Source: Halobacillus andaensis (GTDB lineage: Bacteria; Bacillota; Bacilli; Bacillales; Halobacillaceae). Taken from it: a DNA stretch of 64,000 nucleotides. Numbering within the stretch: the first letter of the stretch is position 1; the number at the start of each line of letters is the position of its first letter. Shown here in pieces: positions 1 through 8,493 of the stretch. The notes below the pieces were generated by a model. The model did not search any database and had not been told where the DNA came from. It saw only the letters and a program-made list of their open reading frames with translations. The position numbers and the translations under genes are program-made. The DNA lies in contig NZ_BMEL01000004.1 in NCBI RefSeq assembly GCF_014636475.1, positions 62,001 to 126,000 of the forward strand. The letters are read 5' to 3'.

Positions 1-1
1 A

Positions 2-679
2 TTGATTATGTACTGTACCATCTTTGCAACGATTTTACCTTTAATGGGTCTTGGCGGAATGCTAGGGATCGCCGTTATTGATCCAGGGATGGACATTCGT
101 CCTGACCAGGTCATTCCTGTACTCTTTCAGGAGATTTTTCCTCCATTTTTAGCAGCATTTTTAGCGGTTACGGTTCTATCGGCCATTATGTCCACATCGG
201 ACGGGTTAATTGTTTCCTTAACCCAGCTGCTTGCTAATGATTTGTATCGTAAATCCATCGTTCCAAGAACCAATGTGACAAAAGAAAAAGCGGAGAAAGT
301 CGAACTGATCATCAGCCGTTACTCCACATTTGTCGTGATTCTCGTCGCTTCGATCATGGCGTGGAATCCGCCGGAGTTTCTATCGATCTTCATGTGGATT
401 GGAATTGGTGGAATTGTCTCCGCAACGGCAGGGCCATTAGTTGTCGGAGCTTTATGGAATCGAGCAACCAAAGCAGGGGCGATCACGTCATTATTAGTCG
501 GGACGCTTTCTTATTGGTACATTTACCTGCCGATCGGGATGGGCGTCAGCAACCCGTTTGCTGCGGCCGGTGCAGGCGTATCACTAAGCATGATCACGAT
601 GGTGGTATTTACGTTAGTCGCAGGAAAAAAACATGAATTAAATACGCAATCTAGCGAAAAAGTATCGATTCATTCGTAG
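2..679 (+). CDS. Sodium:solute symporter (SSS family), C-terminal part
   Basis: The frame is open at the left window edge, so only the last 225 residues of an inner-membrane sodium-coupled importer are visible; full-length members have about 480-550. The piece holds several membrane segments. The stretch AIMSTSDG (about residues 60-67) matches the conserved SSS helix that carries serine/threonine sodium ligands. A short polar tail ends 17 bases before the alcohol dehydrogenase gene, so the three genes probably form one operon. The family assignment is firm, but the substrate cannot be read from this part. Given the two following dehydrogenases, a small organic acid or alcohol is a reasonable guess. 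Confidence 0.85.
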   Translation: MIMYCTIFATILPLMGLGGMLGIAVIDPGMDIRPDQVIPVLFQEIFPPFLAAFLAVTVLSAIMSTSDGLIVSLTQLLANDLYRKSIVPRTNVTKEKAEKVELIISRYSTFVVILVASIMAWNPPEFLSIFMWIGIGGIVSATAGPLVVGALWNRATKAGAITSLLVGTLSYWYIYLPIGMGVSNPFAAAGAGVSLSMITMVVFTLVAGKKHELNTQSSEKVSIHS

Positions 680-696
680 AAAGGGAGAGTCATACC

Positions 697-1860
697 ATGA
701 ATTCTTTTATTACGCCGCAGAATATCTATCACGGGGAACACTCCATTGAGCAGCTGCGAACGATTGTTCAAGATTTAGATGTAAAGCATGCCTTTTTGTT
801 AACGGATCCTATGCTAAAAGAATTGGAAGTCATTAAGCCTATTGAACATATTTTAGAGGAAGAGGGCATTCGGTACGATTTATCGACGAATGTCGTCCCT
901 GAACCTCCGTTAGCTATAGGGAACGAAGTCGTGCAGGAAATAAGAGAACAGAAACCCGATCTTGTCATCGGAGTTGGCGGAGGGAGTGCCCTGGATCTTT
1001 CCAAAGCGTCTGCCGTGCTGGCAGACCATGAGGGGTCCGTTGAAGATTATTTAAATTTAACGGGTACCAAACAGCTTCAATCCCCTGGAATTCCAACGGT
1101 GCTTATCCCAACCACAGCCGGGACAGGGGCTGAAATAACGGATATTGCTGTTTTTTCCTTAGAGGATACGAAAGATGTCATTACCCATAAGTATTTGTTA
1201 GCGAATTACGCCATCGTCGATCCTCAGCTCACCTATACACTGCCGCCAAAAGTAACCGCAGCCAGCGGTGTCGATGCGTTGACTCATGCCATTGAAGCTT
1301 TTACATCCGTAAACGCCACGCCGTTAACCGATACGCTTGCTTTAGATGCGATGAAACGAATCGTTAACAATCTGCGAAGTGCGGTTTGGAATCCGAAGGC
1401 TTACGACGCAAGAAAAGAAATGTCGCTAGGCAGTTTAATTGCCGGACTGAGTTTTTATAATGCGGGGGTAGCCGGTGTACACGGTTTAGCATATCCGCTT
1501 GGAGGATTATTTAAGATCCCTCATGGTGAAGCCAATGCTGTGCTGCTGCCTTATGTGTACCACCGGATTTGGCCATCATGTTTAGATAAGATGAACGAGT
1601 TAGGTGAAATTTTCTCCATCTCTTACGAAGGGAAAGATAAACGACAGGTGGCTCAAGAGGTTGTGCAATCTCTTCATGAACTCGTAAAAGACGTCGGGCT
1701 GCCAACGTCCATCTCTGAATACAACATTATATCAGACGATATCGAGCAACTGACCAGTAATGGGGCGAAGCAAACACGCTTACTGACAAGAAGTCCTATG
1801 CCTTTTGATGAGAATAGCATTCGTAACGTCTATCAGCATGCACTTCGCGGCTGGGAATAA
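697..1860 (+). CDS. Iron-containing alcohol dehydrogenase
   Basis: NAD(P)-dependent group III (iron) alcohol dehydrogenase of 387 residues, the usual family length. The nucleotide-binding motif GVGGGSALD is at residues 92-100. The four metal ligands of the family can be placed at Asp193 and His197 (in VDALTHAIEA), His262 (GVHGLAYP) and His276 (PHGEAN). The ATG is preceded by a GGGAGAG ribosome site. It sits 17 bases after the symporter and 29 before a succinate-semialdehyde-type dehydrogenase, which suggests oxidation of a hydroxy-acid or alcohol to an aldehyde that the next enzyme oxidises further. 4-Hydroxybutyrate would fit, but this substrate is an inference. Confidence 0.9.
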   Translation: MNSFITPQNIYHGEHSIEQLRTIVQDLDVKHAFLLTDPMLKELEVIKPIEHILEEEGIRYDLSTNVVPEPPLAIGNEVVQEIREQKPDLVIGVGGGSALDLSKASAVLADHEGSVEDYLNLTGTKQLQSPGIPTVLIPTTAGTGAEITDIAVFSLEDTKDVITHKYLLANYAIVDPQLTYTLPPKVTAASGVDALTHAIEAFTSVNATPLTDTLALDAMKRIVNNLRSAVWNPKAYDARKEMSLGSLIAGLSFYNAGVAGVHGLAYPLGGLFKIPHGEANAVLLPYVYHRIWPSCLDKMNELGEIFSISYEGKDKRQVAQEVVQSLHELVKDVGLPTSISEYNIISDDIEQLTSNGAKQTRLLTRSPMPFDENSIRNVYQHALRGWE

Positions 1861-1889
1861 TTGAACTTTATCATTAGAGGAGGAGAACC

Positions 1890-3323
1890 ATGAAGGAATT
1901 AAATCTATTAAACTATGTGGCAGGGGAATGGGTAGGAGAAAACGAAGAAACCTTTGACATTACAAACCCGGCCACTAATGAACGAGTCGGAACGATGCCG
2001 AATGGTACAAAAGAGGATGTACTGGCTGCGATTGAAGGGGCGCAGGCTGCATTTGAGGAATGGAAGGTATTATCAGCAGAAGAACGCTCGGATTATTTAG
2101 AAAAATTTTATCAGCGGGTGATCGAGCGACAAGAAGAGATTGCTCGGATTCTAACGCTTGAAAATGGCAAGCCGTTAAAGGAAGCAAGAGGAGAAGTGTT
2201 GTATGCTGCTTCATTTATTAAGTGGTACGCCGAAGAAGGAAAAAGAGTGTACGGACGAACCATTCCTTCAAAAGGACCAGGGCAGCGCATCCAGGTGATG
2301 AAACAACCCGTTGGAGTCATTGCTGCTATTACACCATGGAATTTTCCAGCAGCTATGATTACTCGAAAACTGGCTCCCGCCTTAGCTGCAGGCTGCACGT
2401 TCATTGTGAAGCCGCCAAAAGAAACCCCATTAACGGCTGCTAAATTAATGGAATGTGCAGAGGAAGCTGGGATTCCGAGTGGTGTAGTTAATATGGTCGT
2501 TACCCCAAACGAGGCATTTAGCGAAACCATTCAGCAAAGTGAAGTCGTTCGCAAACTGACCTTCACAGGTTCTACGGAAGTTGGAAAATTATTAATGAAG
2601 CAAAGTGCGGATCAAATGAAAAATATTTCACTTGAACTAGGTGGACAAGCTCCACTCATTGTTCTGGATGATGCTGATGTAGAAGCAGCCGTCGAAGGCA
2701 CGATCGCTTCGAAATTTAGAAATGCCGGCCAAACGTGCATATGCGCCAACCGACTGTATGTTCAAGCAGGAATTTACGATGAATTTGTAAGCCGATTGAA
2801 AGAAAAAATAGAGGAGCTCAACGTAGGAAATGGGCTGGAAGAAAACGTCGATATTGGACCACTGATCAACCAAAAAGGGTATGAAAAAGTCGTACGCCAC
2901 GTCGAAGATGCCAAAGAAAAAGGAGCAGACATCGTCGTAGGCGGCCAAGGGCAATACGAAGCTCCATTTTACGAACCTACCTTAATTCTCGGGGCGAAAG
3001 AAAATATGCTATGTATGACCGAAGAAACCTTTGGCCCCGTCGTACCGGTACAAAAAGTCGAAACTGAAGAGGAAGCTATTCGACTGGCCAATGATACACC
3101 TTTTGGATTGGCCGCCTATTATTTTACGGAAAATATGAATCGCGGCACAAAGATGGCAGAGGCTTTAGACTATGGAATTATTGGCTGGAATCATGGGGCC
3201 CCGTCCGCTGCGCAAGCTCCTTTTGGAGGAATGAAGCAAAGTGGATTAGGAAGAGAAGGAGGAGCGGAAGGTATTGAAGCGTTTCTGGAAACGAAATATC
3301 TTTCGATTGGCATTAAATCATGA
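1890..3323 (+). CDS. gabD: NAD(P)-dependent succinate-semialdehyde dehydrogenase family protein
   Basis: Aldehyde dehydrogenase of 477 residues, oxidising an aldehyde to the acid in the cytosol. The signature TPWNFP is at 149-154, the general base Glu249 in LELGG, and the nucleophile Cys283 in GQTCICANR. The second cysteine next to the nucleophile and the ASKFRNAGQTC context are typical of GabD-type succinate-semialdehyde dehydrogenases. A strong AGGAGGAG site precedes the ATG. It is the last gene of the symporter-ADH-ALDH set and is followed by a hairpin terminator at 3409-3448. Substrate assignment rests on sequence resemblance, so a related semialdehyde remains possible. Confidence 0.88.
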   Translation: MKELNLLNYVAGEWVGENEETFDITNPATNERVGTMPNGTKEDVLAAIEGAQAAFEEWKVLSAEERSDYLEKFYQRVIERQEEIARILTLENGKPLKEARGEVLYAASFIKWYAEEGKRVYGRTIPSKGPGQRIQVMKQPVGVIAAITPWNFPAAMITRKLAPALAAGCTFIVKPPKETPLTAAKLMECAEEAGIPSGVVNMVVTPNEAFSETIQQSEVVRKLTFTGSTEVGKLLMKQSADQMKNISLELGGQAPLIVLDDADVEAAVEGTIASKFRNAGQTCICANRLYVQAGIYDEFVSRLKEKIEELNVGNGLEENVDIGPLINQKGYEKVVRHVEDAKEKGADIVVGGQGQYEAPFYEPTLILGAKENMLCMTEETFGPVVPVQKVETEEEAIRLANDTPFGLAAYYFTENMNRGTKMAEALDYGIIGWNHGAPSAAQAPFGGMKQSGLGREGGAEGIEAFLETKYLSIGIKS

Positions 3324-3408
3324 TTCATCACGTGCTTGCACACGATGAGTGATTGACAGAGTTTTACGTGAAATAAAATGTCCTGGGACAAAAGAATCTA
3401 TTATTGAG

Positions 3409-3450
3409 AAAGACCCGAACAAAATCATTTAAATTTGATCGGGTCTTTCG
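3409..3450 (+). terminator. Intrinsic terminator after gabD-like gene
   Basis: Ten-base inverted repeat AAAGACCCGA / TCGGGTCTTT separated by 20 AT-rich bases. It ends the symporter-dehydrogenase operon. Confidence 0.7.
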
Positions 3451-3471
3451 TATGTAACATTCTGGGTATCC

Positions 3472-3597
3472 GCCGCTTCGTCAACATCCTTCGCTATCCG
3501 CGGCCACGGCCTTAGTCTCCTCAGAAAGCAAAAACCGCTTTCCTGCTGGGCCTTATGACTCGTGCTGTTACCGCAGGAGTCTACGCCTGTTGACTAA
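3472..3597. repeat. Dispersed intergenic repeat, copy 1 (about 125 bp)
   Basis: Non-coding GC-rich block that recurs in inverted orientation at 29639-29770. Shared landmarks, in order, are GCTTCGTCAA, CTTCGCT, CACGGCCT, CCTCAGAAAGCAAA, CGCTTTCCTG, CTCG..CTGTT, CGCAGGAGTC and TTGACTA. The match is imperfect, as expected for an old interspersed element. Similar GC-rich elements are, from memory, widespread in Bacillaceae genomes. No transposase is attached. Confidence 0.7.
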
Positions 3598-3790
3598 GTT
3601 TCATGTTTCCCTGTCTCTGCCTCTTTCTCTTTGATTCCTGGTTAGATGTTCCCTGACAGTTGGGGCATCGATACAAGAAGTTCTTTATAGTCTAGGTAGA
3701 ATAGCATTCGTTTTCACCAATAGGGCTGATAAAATCGAGTCCCAATATTAAGTATTTCATTCTTTAGAATCGAATTGTATCGATTAGACA

Positions 3791-4000
3791 TTGAGTCCAT
3801 TAGATCATCTCGAAAAGGGGTATATAGTTACCATTGGGGGTGTCAGAATTACTATAAAGCAATTAGAAGAAAGAATTGAACAACTACGACTGGAAATGTA
3901 CAAAGCGTTTCTTGAAAATCCTCAAGACCCCCAAGTGGTAGAGATTTCGCAATCCCTGGATGAACTCTTGAACGAGTACAACCGTCTTACAAAGAAGTAA
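3791..4000 (+). CDS. Spo0E-like aspartyl-phosphate phosphatase
   Basis: Small protein matching the Spo0E family, which dephosphorylates Spo0A~P and so delays sporulation. The helical hairpin is visible: KQLEERIEQLRLEMYKAF, then the signature SQSLDELLNEYNRL, whose SxxLDxLL pattern contains the catalytic-surface aspartate. The start is unclear. The frame opens at TTG 3791 without a ribosome site. An AAAAGGGG at 3814-3821 would suit a start further in, where only the codon ATT (3833) is available. Family assignment is good and the N-terminus is open. It lies opposite an Sda-like gene on the other strand. Confidence 0.65.
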   Translation: MSPLDHLEKGYIVTIGGVRITIKQLEERIEQLRLEMYKAFLENPQDPQVVEISQSLDELLNEYNRLTKK

Positions 4001-4037
4001 TTTAGGATTACTCCTTTCGTCTGAGTGGATTGCGAGT

Positions 4038-4093
4038 GGAAAATCACCCAACCTCCATAGCACATCATGAATTAAGGGTGGTTTTCCATTTTC
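4038..4093 (+). terminator. Hairpin after Spo0E-like gene
   Basis: Inverted repeat of GTGGAAAATCACCC with GGGTGGTTTTCCAT, loop about 25 bases, followed by a short T-rich run. Probable terminator for the Spo0E-like gene. Confidence 0.45.
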
Positions 4094-4164
4094 CTTACCA
4101 TCTCTACTTTAATAGCTTACGAGAATTTCTGGTAGGATCTTAACGACAAATTAATACCCATAAA

Positions 4165-4190
4165 AAAATAGCCCTTTTATTGGGCTTTTA
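4165..4190 (-). terminator. Intrinsic terminator after Sda-like gene
   Basis: Read on the minus strand, AGCCC-AATAAAA-GGGCT is followed by a run of seven T. It lies about 110 bases downstream of the Sda-like stop codon. Confidence 0.6.
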
Positions 4191-4297
4191 GGAGTTTATA
4201 TATGATTTCTTTAATGAAAGAATGGAAATTAGACTATCTCGCAGGGTGTCTAAAGCAGCACACATTGATTATTTATCTAATCATAGGAAACTTTTGC

Positions 4298-4453
4298 TCA
4301 TATACAAGGACAATACATCTTTCTGCGTTGTAGTTCCTCAATAACTAAGCTTAAGAAATCATTAGACACACCGATTTCTAGAGCAGCGCAATACGTTCGA
4401 ACTAGTACATCATCTGGCAGTTCGACAATTTTACCTCCACTCCTATAGGCCAT
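4298..4453 (-). CDS. Sda-like sporulation histidine-kinase inhibitor
   Basis: Unusually short gene of 51 residues. The core LPDDVLVRTYCAALEIG followed by NDFLSLVIEELQRRK aligns with B. subtilis Sda (LSDELLIESYFKATEM..., NRDFIELIENEIKRRS), an anti-parallel helical hairpin that binds sporulation kinases and blocks their autophosphorylation. An AAAGGAGAG site lies 11-12 bases before the ATG, and the family length (about 46-52) agrees. It has a C-terminal CPCI with two cysteines, which I do not recall in Sda. The assignment rests on my recollection of the Sda sequence. Confidence 0.7.
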   Translation of the reverse strand: MAYRSGGKIVELPDDVLVRTYCAALEIGVSNDFLSLVIEELQRRKMYCPCI

Positions 4454-4930
4454 TGTAGTTTCTTCTCTCCTTTTAGAGGAGCCGGTTGCACTAATTGTTC
4501 ATTATAATTCAAGTGCCCACATACGAATTATAAATCATCACATTCTCTTATTATAAATTAAAATTCTCAGCAGTTAGTTCATTGATCCATAAGAGTATTC
4601 TCTACTACAATTCTTGCTTTTTGGATACCTCATTTTGCTTGCAAATTAATATAGATACACATTCTCTCATTGTATTTATTATACAATAGATACATACGTA
4701 AAAATATAAAAATAATAGATTAAACATCCTGTTTTTATAATATTTTTGAAGTTTATTATGAAACTATCATTAATCTGAAGTTGTTTATATATTGGTTTAG
4801 GATGAAAGTCCATTTTATCCTAAAAATAGCCCAATTATAAGAGAAATGCCCTCTACTTGAGTTAATGCTTGAGCTGTTGTTTAAGTAGAGGGATTTCCCG
4901 GATTTTTCTTTTATATTCGTACGTCCAATT
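4454..4930. other. AT-rich intergenic region
   Basis: This 477-base gap must contain the Sda-like promoter on the minus strand. An inverted repeat CCCTCTACTTGA / TTAAGTAGAGGG at 4849-4892 lies just beyond the LCP stop codon and probably ends that transcript, though no strong T-run follows. I see no further gene. Confidence 0.5.
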
Positions 4931-5854
4931 TTAATTCTCTTCTTCTAAATGTTCTTTCAATACGTCTGAAAGTTCCTCGACTTGATTTTCATCAGGCATA
5001 TAATAATACGTTTCGTCGATTTCTCCATCCTCACCTTCAATTTCGTGCTGCTCCACACGTTCAAGAGCATCACTGTAGTTCGATTGAATCTCCCAAATTT
5101 CATTTAAACTGAAGTTCGTGCGTACATTGTCTTCAATGACTCCAAAGATCCCTTCCACTTTTGTGATGGAGGAAAAGTTGGATCCTTTATCGATCATTCC
5201 ACGAATAATCTTCCGTTGTCGCTCCTGACGTCCCAAGTCTCCGCGCGGATCGTCTTTTCTCATACGAGAGTAGGTCACAGCCTCTTCACCATTTAATTGT
5301 ATAGGACCTTCTTCAAAATGAACGCCCTTATAGGTGAATTCGAAATCGTTGGTTACTTCGACTCCATCGACGGCGTCCACCATGTCTTCGAAGCCTTGCA
5401 TATCGATCCGGATAAAGTAATCAACCGGGAGATCAAGAAAGTTTTCTACCGTACGCATCGTCATTTGCGTCCCGCCGAATGCATAGGAATGGTTAATTTT
5501 ATCTTTTATGTTTTCTCCCGCGATATCTGTATACGTATCACGAGGGATACTCACCATGTGTGTCGATTTCTTATCAGGATTTACGGTTAGTAACAGTAGG
5601 GCATCGCTGCGCTGGTTCGTGTCTCCTTCACTTCCTGGTTCATCGATCCCCATTAATAAGACAGAAAAAGGATCTCCTTCCTCAAAGTTGATCCCTTCGA
5701 GGCGTTTCTCTGATTCCTTCCGATCAATATCCTCCTGGATGCTCGTGAACGTAGAAGTGACTAAATTCCAACCGTAACTTCCGGCGGCTACAAGTAAGAC
5801 ACCCATACTCGTTAAGGCAACGAGCAGTATTTTCTTCCACTTTGTTTTCCTCAT
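4931..5854 (-). CDS. LytR-CpsA-Psr (LCP) family cell-wall glycopolymer ligase
   Basis: Membrane-anchored transferase of 307 residues with one N-terminal membrane helix (about 8-30) and an extracellular LCP domain. Visible LCP motifs are LLMGIDEPG, QRSDALLLL and the arginine/aspartate-rich VSIPRDTYTDI. Family members transfer undecaprenyl-linked teichoic acid or other anionic polymers onto peptidoglycan. The C-terminal tail is highly acidic (HEIEGEDGEIDETYYYMPDE), in keeping with a salt-adapted surface protein. It begins two bases after the glycosyltransferase stop codon, so the two are translated from one mRNA, which suggests the polymer made by that enzyme is the substrate (inference). Confidence 0.88.
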   Translation of the reverse strand: MRKTKWKKILLVALTSMGVLLVAAGSYGWNLVTSTFTSIQEDIDRKESEKRLEGINFEEGDPFSVLLMGIDEPGSEGDTNQRSDALLLLTVNPDKKSTHMVSIPRDTYTDIAGENIKDKINHSYAFGGTQMTMRTVENFLDLPVDYFIRIDMQGFEDMVDAVDGVEVTNDFEFTYKGVHFEEGPIQLNGEEAVTYSRMRKDDPRGDLGRQERQRKIIRGMIDKGSNFSSITKVEGIFGVIEDNVRTNFSLNEIWEIQSNYSDALERVEQHEIEGEDGEIDETYYYMPDENQVEELSDVLKEHLEEEN

Positions 5855-5856
5855 AA

Positions 5857-7239
5857 TTACCTCGCTTTTTGATTATAAGTTGGTGGCTGAGACGCTGAAT
5901 CTACATGATAGGTTCGACCTGTTCGTTCGACTTTCTTCCAATCCCGATTAAAGAAATAAGCGATACTGCCGTACATAACGAAATACATCGTGACAAACCG
6001 GTGAATCAACACGTCATACACGACGGTATTAAATAGAAGAAAGTGCTCGCCTTTTTCGAACGAAAATCCATATCGTTTCAATTGACTGATGGCCAGTAAA
6101 TTATAAATAAAATTAAATAAGAAGATATAGGCTAAATACACAAGGATAAATCCAATAACTACGAAGGCCATATTCATAAGCGCATTGGCAACAAAAAAGC
6201 CGGCCGTAATGTATGCCGCCAAAATTCCTACAAAGAACGATTCAATGATGTAAAAGAACGAAACAGCTTTTGTGAAAACTGTTTTTCCGAGAAAGGTGCG
6301 AAAGTGAACGAGGCAGTCCATATAAGACTTTTGCCAGCGAATTCTCTGCTTAAATAAATCTCTCCACGTTTCAGGTAACTCGGTATAGCTGATGGCATCC
6401 GTAATAAGTAAGACTTTTTTATCCTTCAGTTTGGCGATGTATCGATGAATTTTAAGAGTGATATCGATATCTTCCCCCACGGATGAACGATAGCCGCCGA
6501 CTTCAATGAGTGCACTTTTTTGAAAAATACCAAACGCACCAGAAATAATCGCTAATGCTTGAAACCGTGCAAGTGATAATTTTGTAACGTAAAATGCTTT
6601 CAGAAAATCAAGCATTTGCACGCGGACGAGCATTTTTGTACCCGCTAAGGACAGTTTTTTGAGCGGGTTGGCTGATTTCGTCTGTAACACATGAACCATA
6701 CCGCCAGCTGCCACAACATTAGGGTCGGAGAATTTTTCATTAACGACATCCAATGCGGGAGGGGTGAGTACCGTATCCGCATCCAGTGTGACGACTAATT
6801 CTTTTGAAGAATATTCGATCCCTGCATTTAAAGCATCTGCTTTCCCGCCATTCACTTTGTTAATGACATAGATGTGCGGATAAAGAGAAGATTGATAAAC
6901 AATATCCACTTCCTTATGGGATAGATTGCGTTGAGGGCATTTGTGAGATGGTTTTAAGTGCAGAAGCTGATGCAAAAGCGGTAACGTCTCATCTACGGAA
7001 CCATCGTTTATGTAAAGAACTTCAAAATTACCGTAAGCAAGCGACTTCATGCTTTCCACAGATGTTTCAATAATTCCAGCTTCATTATATGAAGGAACTA
7101 ATATGCTGATCCCCTTTTCTGATTCCATCGGTTCTTTTTTCTCTTCATCCTCTTCTCGAAACCAGGGCAAGCAATGAAATAAATGAAGAAGTGGGAAAAA
7201 CAAACATAAACAGAAAAAGATGATAAGGAAAATTTCCAA
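5857..7239 (-). CDS. Family 2 processive glycosyltransferase, membrane-bound
   Basis: Polymer-type glycosyltransferase (460 residues) with an N-terminal helix, a cytosolic GT-A domain and C-terminal membrane helices. Key motifs are ILVPSYNEAG (47-56), DAD (153-155), GEDIDI (255-260) and QRIRW (298-302). This is the set found in cellulose, hyaluronan and poly-N-acetylglucosamine synthases. It resembles the B. subtilis YdaM type. The stretch from residue 92 to 126, between the nucleotide-binding part and the VNGGKADALN motif, is longer than usual. It is transcribed together with the LCP gene, suggesting an exopolysaccharide or wall polymer; the sugar is unknown. Confidence 0.87.
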   Translation of the reverse strand: MEIFLIIFFCLCLFFPLLHLFHCLPWFREEDEEKKEPMESEKGISILVPSYNEAGIIETSVESMKSLAYGNFEVLYINDGSVDETLPLLHQLLHLKPSHKCPQRNLSHKEVDIVYQSSLYPHIYVINKVNGGKADALNAGIEYSSKELVVTLDADTVLTPPALDVVNEKFSDPNVVAAGGMVHVLQTKSANPLKKLSLAGTKMLVRVQMLDFLKAFYVTKLSLARFQALAIISGAFGIFQKSALIEVGGYRSSVGEDIDITLKIHRYIAKLKDKKVLLITDAISYTELPETWRDLFKQRIRWQKSYMDCLVHFRTFLGKTVFTKAVSFFYIIESFFVGILAAYITAGFFVANALMNMAFVVIGFILVYLAYIFLFNFIYNLLAISQLKRYGFSFEKGEHFLLFNTVVYDVLIHRFVTMYFVMYGSIAYFFNRDWKKVERTGRTYHVDSASQPPTYNQKAR

Positions 7240-7485
7240 GAATAGGCTCCTCTCGTTAAAGATTTAATCTACATAATCCTTCAAATTTCGATCTTTTTCA
7301 AGGGTGTTCTAAAGAAATCTTACAGAATACCCACTAGAATGATCTGGATCCTTATCATATGAAAAAACGAATGGTTCAAATTTCCTGTGCTTTGATAAAA
7401 ATTATGTGAAGAACATGGTTTTGCCTGTAAAGAAAGTTTACTTTAAAACGAAGAGTTTAATCAAAATCTAAATTGGTAACTAATC

Positions 7486-7796
7486 ATGAAAGAAGAATTT
7501 GTGAGGGAAAGGAGTATTCCAAAACTAACCGAAGACAAGAATTACCTAGATTTGAAGGCAGGCGGGTTTCGCGTTTTTTCTGGAAAAGGTATAAGTTTAT
7601 CTCACTTTTTAACGATGTGCTCGTAGGTGTCTTCTTTATTGCAGGCAGTACACTGAATTTCTTTTCAGTTACGGCGTTGTATGGAAATACATGTTACCTG
7701 TTGGGCAGTTTATTTCTCGGCGCACGCCCAGTCCTTAAGTTTATTCATGACACCACTTTAAAAAATGAAACGAAAAACACGATAGGAAAAGAATGA
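7486..7796 (+). pseudogene. YrhK-like small membrane protein, frameshifted
   Basis: The C-terminal frame reads FFWKRYKFISLFNDVLVG, then a second membrane helix ending in LFLGARPVLKFI, the YrhK-like pattern. The matching N-terminus (MKEEFVRERSIPKL... to GGFRVF) starts at ATG 7486 in another frame. The two frames join exactly at a run of six T (7574-7579); one extra T would give GFRVFFWKRYK without interruption. As it stands the ATG frame ends early. This is either a frameshift mutation, an assembly error in a homopolymer, or slippage. A TTG at 7473 could start the downstream frame, but it has no ribosome site and gives an atypical N-terminus. Confidence 0.6.
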
Positions 7797-7960
7797 GGGC
7801 CATAAGCCAGTTTATACCGCCTTGCCTGGAAGTTTTAAACGGTTTCTTGAAAAATGAGGACTATGGTCTTTCTTGCTTACCCTTTTCTAGTTTGAAAACC
7901 ATAGGCATAAACGTGCATAATGCTCCTGTGAGGTTTTAAAAGGCTTTCAAGGTGGAAATT

Positions 7961-7977
7961 GCTAAAATATAGCAATG
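7961..7977. promoter_or_regulatory. Short palindrome before CBS gene
   Basis: ATTGCTA-AAA-TATAGCAAT-like palindrome about 27 bases before the CBS-domain start. It could be an operator; no regulator is evident. Confidence 0.25.
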
Positions 7978-8003
7978 ACTACATAAAGAAAGGTGGAGGG
8001 ACA

Positions 8004-8426
8004 ATGAGTAAAGTAAAAGACGTGATGACGACTAACCTGACGACTTGTAACTCTTCGGATGATCTGGCTACGTTAGCTAAGCAGATGTGAGATGAAGATG
8101 TAGGATTTGTCCCAATCGCCGAGGAAGGTAAGTATGTAGGCGTAGTGAAAGACCGGGATATCGTGGTTAAAGGTTTAGCCAAAGGTTCAGCTGGTGAGGT
8201 TAAAGCGTCCGATGTGATGACAGAGAAGGTTATAACCGGCTATCCAGAGATGGAAGTAGAGGAAGCGGCTCGCCTGATGCAAGAGCACCAAATCAAAAGA
8301 CTTTTAATTGTAGAAAGTGATACGGTAAAAGGTGTAGTAACTCTAGGTGACATTGGATACCAGGGGATCGATGAAGCAGCCGCAGGAATTGTCCGTGAAG
8401 TCTCCAAAGGGCAGTCAAACAACTAG
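8004..8426 (+). pseudogene. CBS-domain pair protein with in-frame TGA
   Basis: A 140-codon gene for a two-CBS-domain protein, a class of adenosyl-ligand sensors. ATG 8004 has a strong AGGTGGAGGG site. The first CBS repeat (KVKDVMTTNL) and the second (KASDVMTEKVITG) lie in one frame, as do GFVPIAEEGKYVGVVKDRD and KGVVTLGDIG. The frame is broken at codon 29 by TGA (8088-8090), where relatives usually have a charged residue; a single C-to-T change from CGA would create it. Translation restart at an internal ATG (8145) would lose the first CBS half. The rest of the gene is undamaged, so the lesion is recent or a sequence error. Confidence 0.8.
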
Positions 8427-8441
8427 TAACGTACGAGTGGG

Positions 8442-8479
8442 AAAAGATACGCTATCATGCCATAGGGTATCTTTTTTAT
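8442..8479 (+). terminator. Intrinsic terminator after CBS gene
   Basis: GATACGCTAT-CATGCC-ATAGGGTATC with one mismatch, followed by six T. Confidence 0.8.
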
Positions 8480-8493
8480 AGGAGGAAGCGAAT

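Larger units (their letters stand above)
3324..3790. other. Intergenic region: terminator and repeat
   Basis: This 467-base gap holds the gabD terminator and the dispersed repeat. The remaining part (3600-3790) shows no ORF with a ribosome site and no clear structure. Confidence 0.6.

Noticed and set aside
8088-8090. TGA in the CBS gene as a selenocysteine codon
   Set aside because: The family has no catalytic selenium or cysteine at this place and no SECIS-like hairpin follows.
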